From CBDFKU01 sp965248975 (lineage in GTDB: Bacteria > Chloroflexota > Dehalococcoidia > Lucifugimonadales > JAGWBF01): 64,000 nt of DNA. The notes under the pieces were generated by a model. That model was not told the origin of the DNA. It did no database searches and saw only the letters and a program-made list of their open reading frames with translations. Location: the NCBI GenBank assembly GCA_965248975.1, contig CBDFKU010000010.1, positions 52,287 through 116,286 on the forward strand, given 5' to 3'. The stretch's first letter is position 1, and each line of letters starts with the position of its first letter. A program made the position numbers and the translations under genes. Below, one piece after another: positions 1 to 8,614 of this stretch.

Positions 1-2
1 AA

Positions 3-320
3 CGCTTTCTGGTACTTTCGGCCATACTGTTCTCCATCGGCCTGTACGGCGCGCTGGCCAGGCGTAACGTCATAACAGTGCTTATGTCCATCGAGCTGAT
101 GTTCAACGCCGTGAACATCACGCTGGTGGCCTTCGCCAAGTATGTGGTCCCGACCGGGGTTGAGGAACAGCTGGGACGGATGCTCACCGGCCAAGTGTTC
201 GCCATATTCATAATCACGGTGGCCGCGGCGGAGATTGCCCTGGGGCTGGGCATCGTCATCGCGATGTACCGCAACCGGGAGACGGTGGATGTCACCGAGG
301 CTAACATGATGCGGCGGTAA
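3..320 (+). CDS. nuoK: NADH-quinone oxidoreductase subunit K (5' end cut by window edge)
   Basis: Membrane subunit of respiratory complex I, one of the small subunits of the proton-pumping arm. The reading frame is open from base 3, giving 105 residues, close to the family's usual length, so only a few N-terminal codons are lost at the window edge. The visible start 'RFLVLSAILFSIGLYG' and the motif 'VLMSIELMFNAVNITLVAF' (second helix with the conserved glutamate) are typical of NuoK. Three hydrophobic helices are visible. It lies upstream of nuoL, nuoM and nuoN, the usual order. An in-frame ATG at 78 is internal and should not be used as the start. Confidence 0.95.
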   Translation, partial: RFLVLSAILFSIGLYGALARRNVITVLMSIELMFNAVNITLVAFAKYVVPTGVEEQLGRMLTGQVFAIFIITVAAAEIALGLGIVIAMYRNRETVDVTEANMMRR

Positions 321-326
321 CGTTTT

Positions 327-391
327 GCCACAGAGGAGCAGAGTCACAGGGATGACGGGATAAGTGCTCTGTGCCTCGGTATCTCTGTGGC
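327..391. repeat. Palindromic intergenic repeat of the CCACAGAG type
   Basis: GCCACAGAG at 327-335 is matched by CTCTGTGGC at 383-391, with further CACAG/CTGTG pairing inside. Sequences built on this CACAGAG motif occur as dispersed palindromes in many environmental bacterial genomes. It sits between nuoK and the next small gene and may be a processing or termination hairpin. Whether it is repeated elsewhere in this genome cannot be seen here. Confidence 0.55.
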
Positions 392-403
392 CAAGGTCAT
401 GAT

Positions 404-598
404 ATGTGGACGGAGTTCAAGAAAACAAGAAACCTGATCACCGCGCAGATGTGGAAGGAGGTCCTCGAAAGCGAGGGTCTTCCCACTCGCATACTCCCCG
501 AAGGCGATATCCTGGACTGGGGCGAGAAGGTCCCCTTCCGGGTAATGGTGCCGAAGGGCAGGGAACACGTGGCCGAGGAGATACTGAGGAAGCTATAA
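404..598 (+). CDS. Small DUF2007-like protein inside the nuo operon
   Basis: A 64-residue protein starting MWTEFKKTRNLITAQMWKEV. The pattern of an N-terminal strand, an alanine-rich helix, the central 'LESEGLPTRIL' and a C-terminal 'PFRVMVPKGREHVAEEILRKL'-type strand and helix matches small DUF2007-like putative signal-transducing proteins, whose function is unknown. I chose the ATG at 404 because the protein fold begins there; an upstream GTG at 371 would add eleven unrelated residues encoded by the palindromic repeat. It ends two bases before the nuoL start, so it is probably cotranscribed with complex I genes. Its place between nuoK and nuoL is unusual. Confidence 0.7.
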   Translation: MWTEFKKTRNLITAQMWKEVLESEGLPTRILPEGDILDWGEKVPFRVMVPKGREHVAEEILRKL

Positions 599-599
599 G

Positions 600-2573
600 A
601 TGATCCCAGAAGAGGCAGTATGGACCATCTTCTTTTTACCTCTCGTCGGGTTTCTTATTATCTCCCTCGTAGTGAGGCCATTCCTCAACAGGTCCCCTCA
701 GCAGAGCGGATTGATCGCGGTAATCGCCATCGGGGGCTCTCTTGCCCTTTCGGCCTGGGCCCTCCGATCCGTCGACAACCAGGGCGGTGCGCTGCCGTCG
801 GCCGCCGAGTCCTGGGTCCACGAGTGGCTTACCGTCGGAGACCTGACCATCAGCATTGGTCTGATAGTGGACCAGCTGACCGTCATCATGCTGCTGGTGG
901 TGACCTCGGTGAGCCTGCTGGTCCAGGTCTACTCCATGGGCTACATGCGGGGCGACTCCAGCTACAGCCGATACTTCGCCATCATGTGCCTTTTCACCGC
1001 CTCCATGATCGGCCTCGTTATCTCCAGCAATATCGTACAGCTATACGTCTTCTGGGAGCTGGTGGGCGTATGCTCCTACCTGCTCATCGGCTTTTGGTAC
1101 ACCCGGCCGGCGGCTGCCGCGGCCGCCAAGAAGGCCTTCATTGTCACCCGGTTCGGCGACCTGGGCCTGCTACTGGCTATACTCTACCTCTTCTTCAGCG
1201 GCAACAGCCTAGAGATCAACGAAATCACCGGGGCTGCTATTGCTGGGACGTTGGGCGGTCTGTCCATCACCTGGCTGGCGGTGGGCATCTTCGCCGGCGC
1301 GGCGGGAAAGTCGGCCCAGTTCCCTCTCCACGTCTGGCTCCCCGACGCCATGGAAGGTCCCACGCCGGTCAGTGCCCTGATCCATGCTGCCACCATGGTG
1401 GCAGCAGGAGTCTTCCTGGTGGCCCGCTTCTTTCCGGTGTTCAGTGCGTCCGAGGATGTGATGAGCGCCGTGGCCATCGTGGGGGCCTTCACCGCTATCT
1501 TTGCCGCCACCATGGGTCTGGTGATGAACGATATCAAGAGGGTGCTGGCTTACTCCACAGTGAGCCAGCTTGGCTACATGATGGCTTCCCTGGGCATCGG
1601 GGCGCTGGTCGCCGCGGTGTTCCATCTGTTCAACCATGCCTTCTTCAAGGCTCTGCTGTTCATGGGTGCCGGAAGCGTGAACCATGCCACCGGTACCTTC
1701 GACATGAGGTATATGGGCGGCCTGAGGAAGTACATGCCCATAACCTACGTGACTATGGTGATAGGCTCTATCAGCCTTGCGGGCATCTTCCCGCTGTCGG
1801 GGTTCTGGAGCAAGGACGAGATCCTACTCCATGCCTGGAGAGGCCACGGGACGATAGACGCCGTGGTGTTCTGGGCGCTGGCCGTAGCGGCTTTCCTGAC
1901 CGCGCTGTACGTCTTCCGGATGATGTATATGACCTTCCACGGGGAGTTCAAGGGTGGCGTGGATAAGGAGATGGAGGAACGGGCCGCCGGCGCTCCGGCC
2001 GGAGCGGAGCACGGGGTGCATCTGGCGGAGTCCCCAATGTTCATGGTGTTGCCTATGGTGATCCTTGCTCTGGGCGCTATCGCCTCGGGATACCTGGCGA
2101 ACCCGTTGGGCTTCAGCGGCGGCTTCGTGGGCATAGACCACCACTGGTTCAGCAGCTTCATCGGCCCCTTCGAGCACCTGGAGGCGTTTAGCATCCCGGT
2201 GGCGGGGGCTTCGGTGGGCGTAGCCGTGGCAGGCGCGGCAGTGGCGACGGCCATCTATTTCTGGCCGAGGTTGTCTCTGGCCACAGTGGGGCGCCCTTTC
2301 AGGTGGGTTCACCGGCTGCTGTCGGAGCGGTACTACCTGGACCATCTCTTCGAGGGGCAGATCGTGTACCGGGGCACCTACCGGGGCATCGCCGGCACCC
2401 TGGACTGGTTTGACCGGAGGATAGTGGACAACCTGGTGGAGTTCCTGGGCTGGCTGTCCCGCAACGCCGGACGGGCCATCAGCGTTGCCCAGACGGGGCA
2501 GCTCCAAGGGTACGCCGTGGTTATATCTCTGGGGGTAACAATAATAGTTGCGGCCTATCTGATATGGGGGTAG
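600..2573 (+). CDS. nuoL: NADH-quinone oxidoreductase subunit L
   Basis: Large antiporter-like membrane subunit of complex I, 657 residues, the family's usual size. About sixteen hydrophobic helices are visible. The antiporter core carries the helix 'FWELVGVCSYLLIGFW' (around residues 145-160), the conserved loop 'SAQFPLHVWLPDAMEGPTPV' with its lysine/histidine environment, and 'NDIKRVLAYSTVSQLGYM'. The C-terminal part after residue 450 holds the amphipathic lateral helix region and a last transmembrane segment. It begins with ATG directly after the stop of the DUF2007-like gene and is followed nine bases later by nuoM, so translation is probably coupled along the operon. Confidence 0.97.
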   Translation: MIPEEAVWTIFFLPLVGFLIISLVVRPFLNRSPQQSGLIAVIAIGGSLALSAWALRSVDNQGGALPSAAESWVHEWLTVGDLTISIGLIVDQLTVIMLLVVTSVSLLVQVYSMGYMRGDSSYSRYFAIMCLFTASMIGLVISSNIVQLYVFWELVGVCSYLLIGFWYTRPAAAAAAKKAFIVTRFGDLGLLLAILYLFFSGNSLEINEITGAAIAGTLGGLSITWLAVGIFAGAAGKSAQFPLHVWLPDAMEGPTPVSALIHAATMVAAGVFLVARFFPVFSASEDVMSAVAIVGAFTAIFAATMGLVMNDIKRVLAYSTVSQLGYMMASLGIGALVAAVFHLFNHAFFKALLFMGAGSVNHATGTFDMRYMGGLRKYMPITYVTMVIGSISLAGIFPLSGFWSKDEILLHAWRGHGTIDAVVFWALAVAAFLTALYVFRMMYMTFHGEFKGGVDKEMEERAAGAPAGAEHGVHLAESPMFMVLPMVILALGAIASGYLANPLGFSGGFVGIDHHWFSSFIGPFEHLEAFSIPVAGASVGVAVAGAAVATAIYFWPRLSLATVGRPFRWVHRLLSERYYLDHLFEGQIVYRGTYRGIAGTLDWFDRRIVDNLVEFLGWLSRNAGRAISVAQTGQLQGYAVVISLGVTIIVAAYLIWG

Positions 2574-2582
2574 AAATCTAGC

Positions 2583-4133
2583 GTGGGGTTCGACGGCTTG
2601 CTCACCGCAACGGTCTTCCTGCCGCTGGCAGGGGCCCTGATCATCGCCACTCTGCTGAGGAGTGACCAGAAGGTACGCCTGTTTGCCGCGCTGGTGGCTC
2701 TGGCCAACATGGTCCTGGCCATCGTCGTGTTCTCTCTGTTCGATACGGACGGCCAGCGGTTCCAGATGGTGGACCATGTTGCCTGGATCGGCGGCGAGTC
2801 GGTGTTCGACAACACCACCTTCGACGCCAGCTATCGGCTGGGGGTGGACGGCCTCAGCGCTCCGCTGGTGCTTCTGACGGGTCTGCTGGGGTTCTGTGCG
2901 GTGCTGGCCTCCTGGGGCGTCCGCGTCAGGGTAAAGGAGTACTTCATCTGGCTCCTGGTGATGCAGACGGCGGTGATGGGGGTGTTCACCTCCCTGGACT
3001 TCCTCCTGTTCTTCCTTTTCTGGGAGCTGGAGCTGCTGCCGATGTACATGCTGATCTCCATCTGGGGGACCGGACGCAAAGAGTACTCGGCGATGAAGTT
3101 CGTCATGTTTACCATCCTGGGAAGCGCCTTCATGCTGGTGGCTATCCTGGTACTGTTCTTCTCGCCGGGGCTCGGCACCTTCGACATGACCGAGCTGGCG
3201 GAGAAGGGCATCCAGGGTGCAGCCATCATTCCCTTGGGTGTGGTGTTCTGGTTCTTCGTCATCGCCTTCGCGGTGAAGCTCCCTGTCTGGCCCTTCCATA
3301 CCTGGCTGCCCGACGCCCACACCGATGCTCCGACGGCGGTCAGCGTCATGCTGGCGGGTGTCCTGCTGAAGATGGGCGGATACGGCCTGATCCGGGTCTG
3401 CGTGGGGATGTTCACGGACCTGAACAACGCCGAGGCCTTTTCTTGGGCTTTGGTGGGCCTTGCGGTAATAAGCGTGCTGTACGGCGCTCTGATCACCTTG
3501 AGGCAAACGGACCTGAAACGCCTGGTGGCCTACAGCAGCGTGAGCCACATGGGGCTGGTGATGTTGGGGGTGGCCGTGGGAGTGGCCGGCGCCGGCTCTT
3601 CCTCGGTGGCCCTGACGGGCGCCAGCATGCAGATGTTTGCCCACGGAACCATCACGGGGCTGCTATTCCTCCTGGTGGGGCTGGTCTATGAGAAAGCCCA
3701 CACCCGCTACATCCCCGATCTGGGCGGCCTGGCCGGCCGTATGCCGATAATAGCCGTGGTGTTCCTGATAGCGGGCCTCGCCTCCCTGGGCCTGCCCGGT
3801 CTCAGCGGTTTCGTGGCCGAGATACTGGTGTTCCTGGGCTCCTTCAAGGAGTTCATGTGGCCCACCGCGCTGGCCGCCTTCGGCATCGTGTTGGCGGCCG
3901 GCTACATGCTGTGGATGATCGAGCGGGTCTTCTTTGGGGCGCCCCGGGAGCGCTTCGCCCAGATTACCGACGTTAGTGTGATAGAGGCGGTCCCCCTGGC
4001 GCTGCTGGTGGTGAGCATCGTGGTAGTGGGGGTCTACCCGGCGTTCATCACGGACGTGCTGGACGTCGGTATCGAGCCCATCGTTAACGCCGGCACCAAG
4101 CTGGTCACACCTGTGCTGGAGGCGGCCCCGTGA
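2583..4133 (+). CDS. nuoM: NADH-quinone oxidoreductase subunit M
   Basis: Antiporter-like proton-translocating subunit of complex I, 516 residues. Motifs seen include 'FWELELLPMYMLISIWG' (the helix with the conserved functional glutamate), 'PVWPFHTWLPDAHTDAPTAV', and 'LKRLVAYSSVSHMGLVMLG'. The start is GTG at 2583. Its stop overlaps the nuoN start as GTGA (4130-4133), showing translational coupling. The order nuoL-nuoM-nuoN is standard for bacterial complex I. No broken or missing key residue was noticed. Confidence 0.97.
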   Translation: MGFDGLLTATVFLPLAGALIIATLLRSDQKVRLFAALVALANMVLAIVVFSLFDTDGQRFQMVDHVAWIGGESVFDNTTFDASYRLGVDGLSAPLVLLTGLLGFCAVLASWGVRVRVKEYFIWLLVMQTAVMGVFTSLDFLLFFLFWELELLPMYMLISIWGTGRKEYSAMKFVMFTILGSAFMLVAILVLFFSPGLGTFDMTELAEKGIQGAAIIPLGVVFWFFVIAFAVKLPVWPFHTWLPDAHTDAPTAVSVMLAGVLLKMGGYGLIRVCVGMFTDLNNAEAFSWALVGLAVISVLYGALITLRQTDLKRLVAYSSVSHMGLVMLGVAVGVAGAGSSSVALTGASMQMFAHGTITGLLFLLVGLVYEKAHTRYIPDLGGLAGRMPIIAVVFLIAGLASLGLPGLSGFVAEILVFLGSFKEFMWPTALAAFGIVLAAGYMLWMIERVFFGAPRERFAQITDVSVIEAVPLALLVVSIVVVGVYPAFITDVLDVGIEPIVNAGTKLVTPVLEAAP

Positions 4134-5647
4134 CGGGCGAAGACGTACGGCTGCTGTCCCCCGAGCTGGCTATGGCCGGCCTTGGGTTGCTGATCATCCT
4201 GCTGGACCTGGTGGTGCAGCGAAAGGGCTTCCTGGGGGCCGTGACGGCCCTGGGCTTGCTGGCGCCCCTGGGCCTCAGTATCTGGCTCTGGATCGACGTG
4301 GACAACGAGAGCCCGAAGCAGCTGAAGGGGATCTTCGAGACCCTCACCGTGGACCAGTTCGCCCTGTTCTTCAAGTTCCTGGTGCTGGGGGTTGTAGCGC
4401 TAGTGGTGCTGGCCTCCACCGATTACGTGGGCAAGATGCGTCGGTACCAGGGTGAGTACTACGGCCTGATCCTGTTCTCCGCCACCGGCATGATGCTGCT
4501 GGCTGCGGCGGGAGATATGATCTCCATCTACATATCGCTGGAGCTCACCGCGCTGCCGCTGGCCGCCCTGGCGGCCTTCCTGATGAACGCCCGGTCCAGC
4601 GAAGCCGGCATGAAATTCCTCATCCTGAGTGGCATAAGCTCGGCCCTGCTGCTCTATGGTATGGCGTTGGTTTTCGGTGTGACGGGCAGCACCTACCTGA
4701 CGTCCATCGGCGAATTCGTGAAGGAGTTGCCGGCCGGCGACTCCTTCGGTGGGAGCTTCGCACTGCTGCTGGGGATTGCCCTGATCGTGGCGGGCTTTGG
4801 TTTCAAGATATCCTCGGTCCCATTCCAAATGTGGGTGCCCGACGTCTACGAGGGCTCCCCCACCCCGATCGCCGCCTACCTGTCGGTGGCCAGCAAGGCG
4901 GTGGGTTTCGCCGTGCTGCTGCGGATCTTCTACATCGGTTTCGACGCCTTCAACCTGGACTGGGACATGCTGTTCGCCGTGCTGGCGGTGGCGTCTATGT
5001 CCATCGGAAACCTGGTGGCCATTGCGCAGAGCAACATCAAGCGCCTGCTGGCCTACAGCACGATAGCACATGCCGGCTACCTGCTGATCGGGTTGGCGGC
5101 CATCGGCGCCACCGCTACCGCCGAGGAAACCATCGGTCCCACGGCCATCCTGTTCTACCTGGGGACCTACGCGGTAGCCAACCTGGCCGCCTTCTTCGCA
5201 ATCATCGCCATATCCAACAAGGTGGGCAGCGACCAGATAGCCGACTTCGCCGGCATGGGACGACGGGCTCCGTATCTGGCCTTCGCCCTAGCCCTGGCCC
5301 TGGTGGCCCTTATCGGCGTGCCGCCGACGGGGATTTTCATGGCGAAGCTGTACATCTTCGGGGCCGCTATCAAGAGCGACCTCACCTGGCTGGCGGTGGT
5401 GGGAGTCATCAGCAGCGTCGTATCGGCCTATTACTACCTGAAAGTAGTCAGGGTGATGTACCTCGATCCTGCTCCTTCGGAGGAGCGGGTTCCCTCTTCC
5501 CCAGTTTTTCGCGTAGCACTGGGGTTGTCGGCTCTGGGAATCCTGGTTTTCGGGATCGTGCCAGGACCCCTGCTGAGGCTGGCGGAGCTGTCGGTGGAGA
5601 CCCTGCCCCAGGTAGCCGGGGTAACCGCGGGCGTGCCGGTTCCCTGA
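4130..5647 (+). CDS. nuoN: NADH-quinone oxidoreductase subunit N
   Basis: Third antiporter-like membrane subunit of complex I, 505 residues. It shows the family's helix 'YISLELTALPLAALAAF', the loop 'SSVPFQMWVPDVYEGSPTPI' and 'SNIKRLLAYSTIAHAGYLLIG'. The GTG start overlaps the nuoM stop. It is the last gene of the operon in this window; the following 130 bases contain an inverted repeat (5657-5722) that could end the transcript. Confidence 0.97.
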   Translation: MTGEDVRLLSPELAMAGLGLLIILLDLVVQRKGFLGAVTALGLLAPLGLSIWLWIDVDNESPKQLKGIFETLTVDQFALFFKFLVLGVVALVVLASTDYVGKMRRYQGEYYGLILFSATGMMLLAAAGDMISIYISLELTALPLAALAAFLMNARSSEAGMKFLILSGISSALLLYGMALVFGVTGSTYLTSIGEFVKELPAGDSFGGSFALLLGIALIVAGFGFKISSVPFQMWVPDVYEGSPTPIAAYLSVASKAVGFAVLLRIFYIGFDAFNLDWDMLFAVLAVASMSIGNLVAIAQSNIKRLLAYSTIAHAGYLLIGLAAIGATATAEETIGPTAILFYLGTYAVANLAAFFAIIAISNKVGSDQIADFAGMGRRAPYLAFALALALVALIGVPPTGIFMAKLYIFGAAIKSDLTWLAVVGVISSVVSAYYYLKVVRVMYLDPAPSEERVPSSPVFRVALGLSALGILVFGIVPGPLLRLAELSVETLPQVAGVTAGVPVP

Positions 5648-5656
5648 TCTACGCAT

Positions 5657-5722
5657 GCTGTCTATCCCGCGACACGTTCCCTGGATCCCGGCGTGCCCGG
5701 CCGACAGGATTCTATAGACAGC
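5657..5722. repeat. Inverted repeat after the nuo operon
   Basis: GCTGTCTAT at 5657-5665 is exactly matched by ATAGACAGC at 5714-5722; between them lies a G+C-rich stretch with 'ATCCCG' and 'ATCCCGGC' blocks like those of other palindromes in this window. It lies just after nuoN and may act as a transcription end or be a dispersed repeat. There is no T tract, so a Rho-independent terminator is not supported. Confidence 0.45.
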
Positions 5723-5777
5723 CGCTACACGGTTGGTTTATGCTTCGGCTAGCCTCAATGATATTCGACGTACACCA

Positions 5778-6970
5778 GTGAGACAGGCCCACAGAATAGC
5801 TAAACCTGGAGTTCTTCCGGACAGCACGTGGCGGGCGGCTATCGAGCGTGGTTGGGTCACCGCTGACGATGGAGTTCCCGATAAGAGCATTCAGCCGGCC
5901 AGCCTCGACCTGCGACTGGGCTCGTGGGCCTACCGGCTCAGAAGCAGCTTCCTTCCCGGCCACGCTTTGGTATCCAGCTGCATATCCGACTATCAGCTCG
6001 GTCCACCTATACCACTGGATAGCGGCGCCGTGCTGGAGCAGAACCGTCCCTACCTCGTCCCGTTGCTGGAGCGACTGAATCTGCCGGAGGGCGTTCGGGC
6101 GAGATCTAACCCCAAGAGCTCGATCGGCCGTCTGGACGTCTTCACCCGAATCGTCGTCGACGACAGCCCGGGTTTCGATGAGATTCCGCCGGGGTATTCC
6201 GGTCCGATGTACCTGGAGGTCGTCTCCCGGTCGTTTACCATCGAAGTCGCCAGGGCGCTTCCTCTCAACCAGATCAGGCTTGTGCACGGCGACTCGAAGC
6301 TGTCCGATCCGGAGCTGCAATGGGCGCATGCCCGAGCGCCCCTCCTCTACCAATACGTGAACGGCGTGCGGCCCGATCCGGTGGCCGAGCCGACCATCTC
6401 GGATGGTTTGTTCTTGACGGTCGATCTTTCCGGGGATGGGGATAACGTCGTAGGTTACCGCGCCAAGAAAATAGCATGCTGCTCAATCTTTCCAAGATCT
6501 CCGAGTACCCGGCTGAGGACTTTTGGGAGCAGGTCCATTCGGACCACGATCGCCTTATACTCGAGCCAGAAGAGTTCTACCTTCTGGTGTCTTTGGAGGG
6601 AGTGTCCGTTCCCCGGGAGTGGGCGGGGGAAATGACCGCCTATGACCCGACCAGTGGTGAGCTGCGGACCCACTATGCGGGATTCTTCGATCCCGGGTTC
6701 GGGTTCTCCGAACCGGACGGGGTCTACGGCACCAGGGCTGTTTTGGAAGTGAGAGCCCACGACGTTCCCTTTTCGCTTCGGCACGGGCAGAAAATTGCCA
6801 GGCTGGTATTCGAGCGAATGGCGGGGCCACCGGATAGACTGTACGGGTCAGAGATAGGTTCATCTTACCAGAACCAGGGGTTGAAACTGAGCAAGATCTT
6901 CCGGGATTGGCCGCCAAAGACCGCTCAGCTTCCAAAGACTTCTCACCAGATGTCGTTTCTGTCCGATTGA
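5778..6970 (+). pseudogene. dcd: 2'-deoxycytidine 5'-triphosphate deaminase (long form), one-base frameshift
   Basis: Resembles the long dCTP deaminase family, which converts dCTP to dUTP in dTTP synthesis. The first frame carries 'QPASLDLRLGSWAYRLRSSF', 'RSNPKSSIGRLDVFTRIV' and 'EIPPGYSGPMYLEVVSR', all typical. The frame breaks near 6468-6471 in the run AAGAAAAT: after 'VVGYRAKK' the protein continues in another frame as 'LNLSKISEYPAEDFWEQV' and 'AYDPTSGELRTHYAGFFDPG'. One missing A would restore a single protein of about 400 residues. GTG at 5778 is the chosen start; a TTG at 5733 is possible. Neither has a clear ribosome-binding site. Sequencing error is as likely as a true pseudogene, because both halves remain well conserved. 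Confidence 0.8.
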
Positions 6971-7127
6971 TGCCCCAACCGCATCCCACAGAGGTGCCAC
7001 CTTTGTTGACACTCAAGCTGAGCGATGCTAGACTTCCGGTGGCCCGTTAGGTGTATCCTCATGGCCGCAACGATTAGCTGGAGTGCTGGTGGCGGCGATT
7101 TCGACCGTCAGATGTCCGGAAAGGCCG

Positions 7128-8025
7128 ATGGATCGACCTGAAATCGTCGGAATAGTCTATAACTCCAGGGTTCCTGAGGCCAAGGCCATGACCGTGGCGC
7201 TGGTGGAGCGGTTCGATCTGAGTGGCAAGGGGTGGGTGCGGTCGGCGGACGAAGTGGGAGACGACATACCCGAGGCCACGGACACCGACCTGATCATCAC
7301 TGTGGGGGGTGACGGGACCATCATCAGGGCTACCGTGGTGTCGGTGCCCCACCGGATTCCCATCCTCGGCATCAACATGGGACGCCTCGGGTTCATGACC
7401 GAGCTTGAGGCCGCCGAGGCTCTGGACAACGTGCCCCAATATCTCGAAGGTAACGCCCGGATCGAAGAGCGAGTGCATGCTCCAGGTAGATTACGCGACC
7501 ACCCATGGCAGAAGCACCGGGAAATCGGCGAAGGGCGCCCACGAGCACGTCCACCACGCCCTCAACGACGCTGTGGTGGGTAGGGGCGCCGTGACCAGGC
7601 TCATCAGGGTTACCGCCTCCATCGACGGCGCAGTCCTGACGACCTTTGGCGCCGACGGTGTCATAGTCGCCACCGCTACGGGCAGCACCGGGTTACAACC
7701 TCTCGGTGGGCGGGCCGATCCTCTCTCCCGAGGCTGGAGAGATCATCGTCAAGGCGGTGGCCCCCCACGTGGGCATGGCGCCGGCGCTGGTACTGCCTGC
7801 TACGTCTGTGGTCGAGCTTTCTGTGGAGACGGACCACCAGGTCATGCTCAGCGTGGATGGATACGTGGACCGGGAGCTGATCAACGGAGACATGGTCAGG
7901 GCCCAGAGGAGTCCCCACAAAGCCGCTTTCTCAGAGCTCACCCGCCTACCCACTTCTACAGCACCCTGACCCAACGCCTCGGTTTCGGAGGCGGACAGAG
8001 CAGCACCAGGGCGATCCAGTACTAG
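7128..8025 (+). pseudogene. nadK: NAD kinase with three apparent frameshifts
   Basis: NAD kinase phosphorylates NAD to NADP. The N-terminal frame (from ATG 7128, with GGAAAGG upstream) has 'IGIVYN'-type start and the signature 'LIITVGGDGTIIRATV', then 'PILGINMGRLGFMTEL'. Near 7475 an extra base moves the frame to one encoding 'HHALNDAVVGRGAVTRLIR' and 'DGVIVATATGSTG'. Near 7691 an extra G moves it again, giving 'YNLSVGGPILSPEAGEIIV'. Near 7924 a missing C returns it to the second frame, which ends in 'THFYSTLTQRLGF', the usual C-terminus. All motifs survive across frames, so the gene looks intact except for three indels. NADK is usually essential, which favours assembly errors. It stops ten bases before the Nudix gene. 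Confidence 0.85.
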
Positions 8026-8035
8026 CTGTAAATAT

Positions 8036-8575
8036 ATGTCTACATTACACAACGAGCCCACCATAGACAGCCGCCTCGCCTACGAGGGCGGGATACTGAA
8101 CGTCCGGGTGGACAAGGTGCGGCTCCCAGGGGGCGGTGAGGGTACACGGGAGATCGTGGAGCACCAGGAATGCATCTGCGTGGTGCCCGTCGATGAGCAT
8201 AGGAACGTGATCATGGTACGGCAATACCGCAAGCCGGCCGAGGAGATGCTTCTGGAGGTGCCTGCCGGTCGCGTGGAGAGTGGGGAGCCGCCCAGGGAGG
8301 CGGCGCTGAGGGAGCTTCAGGAGGAAACGGGGCATACGGGCGGTGACGTAAAGCTGCTCTCCAGCTTCTGGACCACCCCTGGATTCTGCACCGAGCTGAT
8401 GCATGCCTATCTCGTCACTGATCTCACACCCAGCAGCCTGCCCCAGGACGACGATGAGCATGTCGAGCCGGTGAAGATTCCCCTGGATAAGATCCCCGGC
8501 CTGATTAGCAGCGGCGAGATCAAGGACGCCAAGAGCATCGCCTCGCTGCTGATGGTGTTGTTCCTGTCGAACTAG
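8036..8575 (+). CDS. Nudix hydrolase, ADP-ribose pyrophosphatase type
   Basis: A 179-residue Nudix enzyme. The Nudix box is complete: 'GRVESGEPPREAALRELQEETGH' region at about residues 78-100, with the RELQEE core that binds the metal. Preceding 'VRQYRKPAEEMLLEVPAG' is the pattern of ADP-sugar pyrophosphatases (ADP-ribose to AMP and ribose 5-phosphate). The gene follows the NAD kinase by ten bases, so a shared role in nicotinamide nucleotide housekeeping is a reasonable inference. Substrate cannot be fixed from sequence alone. Confidence 0.9.
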   Translation: MSTLHNEPTIDSRLAYEGGILNVRVDKVRLPGGGEGTREIVEHQECICVVPVDEHRNVIMVRQYRKPAEEMLLEVPAGRVESGEPPREAALRELQEETGHTGGDVKLLSSFWTTPGFCTELMHAYLVTDLTPSSLPQDDDEHVEPVKIPLDKIPGLISSGEIKDAKSIASLLMVLFLSN

Positions 8576-8614
8576 CTTTGAGATATTAGGCCATGGTCCC
8601 GGGAGGAAACAAGG

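Noticed and set aside
1824..3644. Minus-strand open frame of 606 codons across nuoL and nuoM
   Set aside because: Antisense to two intact membrane genes; Gln/His-rich translation without features.
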